In this document: positions 27,479 through 32,535 of the stretch, piece by piece
Numbering within the stretch: the stretch's first letter is position 1
Layout of the letters: each line of letters opens with the position of its first letter
Position numbers and translations under genes: made by a program
The notes under the pieces: generated by a model
What the model saw: the letters and a program-made list of their open reading frames with translations, nothing else
The model's database searches: none
What the model was told of the DNA's origin: nothing
From: Bacillota bacterium
GTDB lineage: Bacteria; Bacillota; Dethiobacteria; DTU022; UBA8154
Length of the DNA: 32,535 bases
NCBI GenBank assembly: GCA_012518675.1
Contig: JAAYRR010000055.1
Span: 1 to 32,535, forward strand
Reading direction: 5' to 3'

Positions 27479-28432
27479 TTAAATCCCACGGTAAGTTTTA
27501 TAACCTTTGTAGGAGATTATTTGCACCTTTGAACTGTGGGAAAGTTTGCGGAAAATATCATTATCATCCGGGCAGCCTCTTTTATCCAGAAAGCTTTTTA
27601 TTTCGTGCTGATTCATTGGGTGTCTTTTGATAATACTGGCAACTGCCGCGAAATCGTCTTCAATTCCGCTGGAAAACCCGCCGGTAATTGCCTGATCAAT
27701 GGCCATACCATTCAACAGGGTTACCGCCTTTTCCAATGACTTTGGTGTAGGCGTTTCCACCCAAGGTTCAGCCGGGGGACGAAGTGGAATATTTAAATAC
27801 AGGCGGTCGTAATTTAATTTGTCCAATAGAATTTTGAATTTAGCCAGGGATTCATCGCCATCATTCAAGCCTCGGACCAGCATGGTTTCCAGCCACAATT
27901 GCCCTTTAAATCTTTCGGAAAAGGTTTTTAGTCCCTGGAAAACCTGTTTAAAGGAAAGTTGGCTTAAAGGCCGGTTAATTTTTTTAAAAATGTCTTCATC
28001 GTGGGCATCCAATGAAGGGAGGACAATATCTGCCCCGAGCAGTTCTTCCCGGACGGTTTCCTCAAATAGCAGCGAACCGTTTGTAATCACTGCTATTGGT
28101 TTCACCGTCAAATTTTTTAACCCCTTGATCAATGCCCCCAAATGGGAATAAAGAGTAGGTTCCCCTTCACCAACAATCGTTACCAGGTCCAAGGGGTGAT
28201 TTCCCGCTAAGTAATTATTAGCTTCCGCCAATATTTCCTCCGCCGGGCAGTATGCTTCCCGCCGGCGCCGCTTGGTCTTAGTGCGGCCCAGCTGACAATA
28301 GACACAAGAATAATTGCAATGTTTCTGGGGGATGGGACTCACCCCTAAGGACAGACCCATGCGACGGGAGGGCACAGGCCCAAAAATATAACGGTAATCT
28401 CCCAAAATTGTTCCCTTCTTTCCAGCGTTCAA
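27479..28432 (-). CDS. Radical SAM protein (COG0731-like)
   Basis: FGPVPSRRMGLSLGVSPIPQKHCNYSCVYCQLG (CX3CX2C), VGEGEPTL, ITNGSLL, LPSLDAHDEDIFKKINRP. Confidence 0.92.
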   Translation of the reverse strand: MNAGKKGTILGDYRYIFGPVPSRRMGLSLGVSPIPQKHCNYSCVYCQLGRTKTKRRRREAYCPAEEILAEANNYLAGNHPLDLVTIVGEGEPTLYSHLGALIKGLKNLTVKPIAVITNGSLLFEETVREELLGADIVLPSLDAHDEDIFKKINRPLSQLSFKQVFQGLKTFSERFKGQLWLETMLVRGLNDGDESLAKFKILLDKLNYDRLYLNIPLRPPAEPWVETPTPKSLEKAVTLLNGMAIDQAITGGFSSGIEDDFAAVASIIKRHPMNQHEIKSFLDKRGCPDDNDIFRKLSHSSKVQIISYKGYKTYRGI

Positions 28433-28682
28433 AAATAACCCATCAACCGGAGGGGCTATCCAATGAATAAAAAAATTGAATTGCTGGTGCTTGGACTATA
28501 TTTGGCATAATGGGTTTGGATAAAAAAACCGAATCAAAAGTATACCGCCAATGCCAGAATAACATAAAAACGTAAAACAATCGAATGAAAAACATGCTGT
28601 GCACGTCACCTGCTGACGGGCTATATTCATTTTCCGGCGCAAAAAGCCTCACTTCTGCAAAGTTAAAAACGCCATGAAGGCT

Positions 28683-28704
28683 GGCAGGCCCTTTAGGGCC
28701 TGCC
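28683..28704. terminator. Strong hairpin without clear U-tract
   Basis: GGCAGGCCC-TTTA-GGGCCTGCC, perfect 9-bp stem. Confidence 0.5.
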
Positions 28705-28878
28705 TGTAAATAAAGCCTGCCGGATGCCTTTTGTTGCATCAAATGCCGGCCTTTCAACAATCCTTGGAAGGGCTATTCTTGCTGTTGCCTGTCGTTTAGG
28801 TGCCAGGGATTTTTCTACTGGTGAATAGTTAACTTCAGCCATAACAAAGATTAATAGGGGACAATATTCCAGACTTGC

Positions 28879-29073
28879 CTATTTGGGAGGGATGCTTTGC
28901 CAGTGACCTTTTAGGCAGATCCTTCGCAAGTTACCTGTAATTAAAGGGAAGATCATCAACGCAAATATTGAAAACCCTATTATTATAGATAGTATGAATA
29001 AATTTAACGGAATTTCCCCCTTCAGTAATGAATACTTCACGAATAGATAACCAAGGATCCAAATTGGCGTCAC
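28879..29073 (-). CDS. Possible small two-TM protein downstream of the ABC permease, GTG start (may be a remnant or frameshifted)
   Basis: MTPIWILGYLFVKYSLLKGEIPLNLFILSIIIGFSIFALMIFPLITGNLRR...; same reading frame as the upstream permease; weak RBS. Confidence 0.35.
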   Translation of the reverse strand: MTPIWILGYLFVKYSLLKGEIPLNLFILSIIIGFSIFALMIFPLITGNLRRICLKGHWQSIPPK

Positions 29074-29130
29074 GAAGGATCAGATCTTTCAAAACGCAGC
29101 TTTCTGGTTCATATTTAATAACCTTTGCTG

Positions 29131-29889
29131 TTACAATTCCAACTTTGTATCGTAAATACAAGCGGCAGCAGCAAGGTACAGCCCGGTGATCAGCAGCTCA
29201 ATGCCTAGCAAAAAAAAGGCTATTTGCCAAATTAGTGCCGGTTCCGGCGGAGCTGCTGAAAAAGGGATCACGGCGCCGCCAAGACCTGCTGCAATTTTGA
29301 TTGCAACCCAAAGGGATAATAAAAAAAAGACGAAGGCACTTAAATCCTGATATTTCGGCACTAAGCGGCCCAGCGACTGGCTGAAGAAGATTGCAGCGGT
29401 AACCAGCGCCAGTCCGCCGAGCATAATTAAGGCGGCCATGCCCAGCGCATGTATTTCCGGTGCGTGTGCTAAATTGCCGGTGAAGAAATTGGCAAAATTA
29501 AAGGTTAGGCGCGGATTAGCGGCGCCGGACAGGCAAACAAACACGTTGGTCAGGCCAAAAACGGCTGTAATTTGGATCATAAATTCCAACAAGACGGCCA
29601 GCAGTTTGGAAAGGAAAATGAGAAAACCGCCCAGGGGCAAGGAAAGCAACAGGTAGATGGTGCCACTGGACCATTCCCGGCGAAAAAGCTGCACAGCAGA
29701 GTACAGGGGCACTAAAAAAGGGGCCATAAAAATAAAAACAAATAGCGGTACCGCCTGCCGGATGTTCAAAATATTGACAACCAGGTTTATCGTCAGGGTC
29801 AAGGCCAGGACGAAATAAATCTCCGTCTTTACCTGCGCCCAGTCTTTCCTGAACAACTGTTTAAACATGTTCCACTTACTTGCCGCCAT
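29131..29889 (-). CDS. ABC transporter permease
   Basis: Six hydrophobic segments, QLFRREWSSGTIYLLLSLPL; 14-nt overlap with the ATPase gene. Confidence 0.85.
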   Translation of the reverse strand: MAASKWNMFKQLFRKDWAQVKTEIYFVLALTLTINLVVNILNIRQAVPLFVFIFMAPFLVPLYSAVQLFRREWSSGTIYLLLSLPLGGFLIFLSKLLAVLLEFMIQITAVFGLTNVFVCLSGAANPRLTFNFANFFTGNLAHAPEIHALGMAALIMLGGLALVTAAIFFSQSLGRLVPKYQDLSAFVFFLLSLWVAIKIAAGLGGAVIPFSAAPPEPALIWQIAFFLLGIELLITGLYLAAAACIYDTKLEL

Positions 29890-30574
29890 CTCGGAACGCC
29901 TCCTTCATGATGGCCACTATGGACTTACCCTCTTGGCGACGCAGTTCGTCGGCATCGCCCAAAACAGTGATCCGGCCATTATCCAAAAATATAATATGCT
30001 CCACAAGGTTTTCAATTTCGTCAATTTCGTGTGTTGCCACCACAATGGTTTGTTGCCCTTCACTATAGTCGCGGACCAGCGCCTTGCTGATTTCTTCCCG
30101 GGCCAGGATATCAATACCGGAAAAAGGTTCATCCAGCAGAATGTAGCGTGCTTGGCGGGCGAGGGTTAAAACCAGTTTGGCCTTGGCCCGCTGCCCCCTT
30201 GAGATCCGGGCAAACCGCAGGTCATCTTTTAAGTTGAGAAATTCCATTTGCTTTTCGTAGCGCTTATTGTCCCAGTCGGCAAAAAAAGCACGGTAAAATT
30301 CTGCGGCCCGTTTTATAGTCCAATTTGACGGGAGCGTGTTTTGTTCCGGCAAGTACGCCAGCCGGGTGCGCCTTTGTCGCGGCGCTTTTCCATCCACGGT
30401 AACCCGGCCGCTGCTGAGGCGTACCAACCCGGCTGCCGCCTTAAGAAGGGTAGATTTGCCGGCGCCATTGGGGCCAAACAAGCCGATTATTTTGCCCTCC
30501 GGCAAAGATAAATTGACATTATTTAAGGCCGGTGTGCGGCCAAAATTTTTGCCGGCCTTTTCAAAGATGATCAC
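29876..30574 (-). CDS. ABC transporter ATP-binding protein
   Basis: GPNGAGKSTLLKAAAGL, SRGQRAKAKLVLTLARQ, YILLDEPFSGID. Confidence 0.95.
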   Translation of the reverse strand: MIIFEKAGKNFGRTPALNNVNLSLPEGKIIGLFGPNGAGKSTLLKAAAGLVRLSSGRVTVDGKAPRQRRTRLAYLPEQNTLPSNWTIKRAAEFYRAFFADWDNKRYEKQMEFLNLKDDLRFARISRGQRAKAKLVLTLARQARYILLDEPFSGIDILAREEISKALVRDYSEGQQTIVVATHEIDEIENLVEHIIFLDNGRITVLGDADELRRQEGKSIVAIMKEAFRDGGK

Positions 30575-30942
30575 CTTCCATTTGCCTCCTTTTCCCAGTT
30601 TTCTTGAACCTTGGTCAGTACTGCGGCCAGGGTAAAGCCAAGTGTCTTCATTTCATAAATAAAACTGTGCAAGGCATTTTCCGCGGTTTCCTCTTTCATG
30701 GTGCGGAGCTGCTTTTTTGTAACGGTAACAAACGTTCCTTGACCACGTAAAGTTTCTACCAGGCCCAAAGCTTCCATTTCGCGGTAGGCACGCTGAACCG
30801 TGTTAGGGTTAACCTTATACTGCTCGGCATAATTTCGTTGCGACAGAATCTTGTCGCCGGATTTAAGTTCCCCGGTCAGCAGGGCCCGTTTATACAGTTC
30901 AATGATTTGCAGATAAATAGGTCTTGTCGCATCAAAGTCCAT
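30571..30942 (-). CDS. GntR-family regulator, YtrA-like
   Basis: RPIYLQIIELYKRALLTGELKSGDKILSQRNYAEQYKVNPNTVQRAYREMEALGLVETLRGQGTFV; ATGA overlap with the ABC ATPase gene. Confidence 0.92.
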   Translation of the reverse strand: MDFDATRPIYLQIIELYKRALLTGELKSGDKILSQRNYAEQYKVNPNTVQRAYREMEALGLVETLRGQGTFVTVTKKQLRTMKEETAENALHSFIYEMKTLGFTLAAVLTKVQENWEKEANGR

Positions 30943-30958
30943 TTATTCACCACCGTTA

Positions 30959-30968
30959 TAGTGCACTA
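30959..30968. promoter_or_regulatory. Candidate GntR/YtrA operator (TAGTGCACTA)
   Basis: Perfect 10-bp palindrome between the -10 element and the GntR start, with a second TGCAC-containing segment nearby (30978-30982). Confidence 0.5.
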
Positions 30969-30986
30969 ACCCACCAATGCACCACC

Positions 30987-31015
30987 ATAATATTAAATAC
31001 CAAGCAGATTGTCAA
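30987..31015 (-). promoter_or_regulatory. Sigma-A type promoter of the GntR-ABC operon
   Basis: Minus strand TTGACA (31010-31015), 17-nt spacer, TATTAT (30987-30992). Confidence 0.75.
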
Positions 31016-31204
31016 TAGGTGTTTTTCAAAATCAACCGGCGATCGGGACTGTAAAAGTAAAAGTCTTTGCGGCTTTTAAACAATATACCATTAAATTATA
31101 TTATCGGTAGCCAACCTTATTGATTTTTCTGGCCGGATTTTATAATCTAATAGATGTTACTTTGAATATGGGCAGAATAATATGTTATAGGAGATGGGTA
31201 AAAA

Positions 31205-32284
31205 TTGCAGATAGGACTAATGGGGGCGCCTTTCGGGGGAAAGACTACTTTTTTTAACCTGTTGACAGGGTCAGAATACGTAACAGGATTTGAGGGCAAC
31301 GGGGAGGTGCACCGGAGCAGTGCTTTTGTCCCGGATCCGCGCATCAATTTTCTGACCACGCTCTTTAGGCCGCGTAAAACCACTTTTACACAGATACAGT
31401 TTAAAGATATACCGGGGGTACGATCGGAAAATGGCAACCGGGCCGCCACCGCCAGAATGCTCGACGAAATCCGGAGTTCAGATGTGCTTGTACAAGTAGT
31501 GCGGGCCTTTCAAACAAAGTTGGTTAACGCGGTCGCCGGCAACCCTACCCCGTTAAAGGAGCTGCTTGACTTTCGGCTGGAGTTGCTGCTAGCCGATATA
31601 GACCTGTTAGAAACCCGGATCAAACACATCAACGAAGCAAAAAAACCGCCAAAGGGGAGTGCCTTTCAACTGGCATTGCTTGAGGAAATACTTCCCGTTT
31701 TGCTATTAGAAAAACCTTTGAGCAGCGTTAGCCTGAACCGGGAAAAAGAATCGCTACTGGAGGAATACAACTTCCTTACAAAAAAGCCTTTTATGGCTGT
31801 CTTAAACCTAGATGAAGATCAACTTATCGCCGGGAATTATCCGGAAAAAGAAGAAGTAATTTCATTTGCCGCAGACAATAGAGTCGCCTTGATTGAAACC
31901 TGCGCCCAGATAGAAATGGAAATTAGTCAACTGCAGCCGGAAGAACGGGCAGAATTTTTAAAAGACCTGCACCTGCAAGAATCAGGCACGTCTCGTCTGG
32001 CCCGCGCCGCTTACGAACACCTTGGCCTGATTTCCTTTTTTACCGTTGGGGAAGATGAAGTGAAAGCATGGACAATTCGGAAGGGCACAACTGCCCAAAA
32101 AGCAGCCGGCAAAATTCATTCCGACCTGGAACGCGGTTTTATCCGGGCGGAGGTTTTCCATTACAATGATCTTTACAGGTTAGGCAGCACCGCCGCCGTA
32201 AGAGAAAAGGGCCTCTTGCGCCTGGAAGGGAAAGAATACCCTGTCCAGGACGGAGATATAATCAACTTCCGCTTTAACGTTTGA
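31205..32284 (+). CDS. YchF/Obg-like GTPase (DUF933/TGS C-terminus), divergent; TTG start
   Basis: G1 GAPFGGKTTFFNLLTG, DIPG, NLDE; C-terminus FFTVGEDEVKAWTIRKGTTAQKAAGKIHSDLERGFIRAEV...DGDIINFRFNV matches the YchF C-terminal pattern. Confidence 0.87.
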   Translation: MQIGLMGAPFGGKTTFFNLLTGSEYVTGFEGNGEVHRSSAFVPDPRINFLTTLFRPRKTTFTQIQFKDIPGVRSENGNRAATARMLDEIRSSDVLVQVVRAFQTKLVNAVAGNPTPLKELLDFRLELLLADIDLLETRIKHINEAKKPPKGSAFQLALLEEILPVLLLEKPLSSVSLNREKESLLEEYNFLTKKPFMAVLNLDEDQLIAGNYPEKEEVISFAADNRVALIETCAQIEMEISQLQPEERAEFLKDLHLQESGTSRLARAAYEHLGLISFFTVGEDEVKAWTIRKGTTAQKAAGKIHSDLERGFIRAEVFHYNDLYRLGSTAAVREKGLLRLEGKEYPVQDGDIINFRFNV

Positions 32285-32386
32285 CGTCGGTTTGGCAATG
32301 TACAGATAAAAACCCCCGCAGAAAAACAAAAAAGGAACTTTTCACCATGGCATATCATCTGTTTATTTAAAAGGGGGAAACAGACT

Positions 32387-32535
32387 ATGAAAAAATGTAT
32401 TTTGATGGTTGCTTGTTGTTAACTTTCCTGCTTTCTGCCTGTGCGGGGCCAGTTTCAAAAAGCGCTTTTAACTTGACGGACAATATTCAAAAAAGCGACC
32501 TGAAGCCCATAGAAATTTCGGATCCAAACGAACAG
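32387..32535 (+). pseudogene. 5' end of a lipoprotein gene with apparent frameshift in the signal peptide, truncated by the right edge
   Basis: RBS AGGGGGA then ATG AAA AAA TGT ATT TTG ATG GTT GCT TGT TGT TAA; a shifted frame continues LLLTFLLSACAGPVSKSAFNLTDNIQKSDLKPIEISDPNEQ with a lipobox. An alternative ATG at 32395 is in the lipoprotein frame. Confidence 0.5.

Noticed and set aside
28443-28760. 105-aa minus ORF upstream of the radical SAM gene
   Set aside because: It runs through a perfect hairpin and has no recognisable domain; better explained as non-coding structured sequence.

Overview
The window looks like chromosomal DNA of a Firmicutes/Clostridia-type bacterium: compact operons, strong Shine-Dalgarno sites, ATGA overlaps and TTG/GTG starts. 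About 27 protein-coding genes can be supported. From left to right: a GGDEF protein cut by the left edge (minus strand, absent from the ORF track); MFS transporter; polysaccharide deacetylase; DeoC; a polar amino-acid ABC transporter; a stalk-domain (copper amine oxidase-like) secreted protein; MBL-fold hydrolase followed by a RemA/DUF370-like protein; a sodium:solute symporter preceded by an overlapping 32-aa membrane ORF; an extracellular O-acetylation operon (SGNH, DUF4358-like lipoprotein, MBOAT, DHHW/AlgJ-like); a divergent PhoB/WalR-type two-component system with an uncharacterised lipoprotein; nitroreductase; TrmO; a divergent endonuclease V; PAS-GGDEF-degenerate HD-GYP; guanine deaminase; a solitary Dam-type methylase; a small membrane ORF; radical SAM protein; GntR/ABC operon; a divergent YchF-like GTPase; and the start of a lipoprotein gene with an apparent frameshift. 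The strongest lead is an array of four 11-nt-phased TGTWAH-N5 half-sites (WalR/PhoP-type boxes) between the two-component system and the O-acetylation operon, placed correctly upstream of a TATAAT reading into the O-acetylation genes. No rRNA, tRNA, CRISPR array or intact mobile element was recognised. All calls come from reading sequence and motifs; no searches were run.
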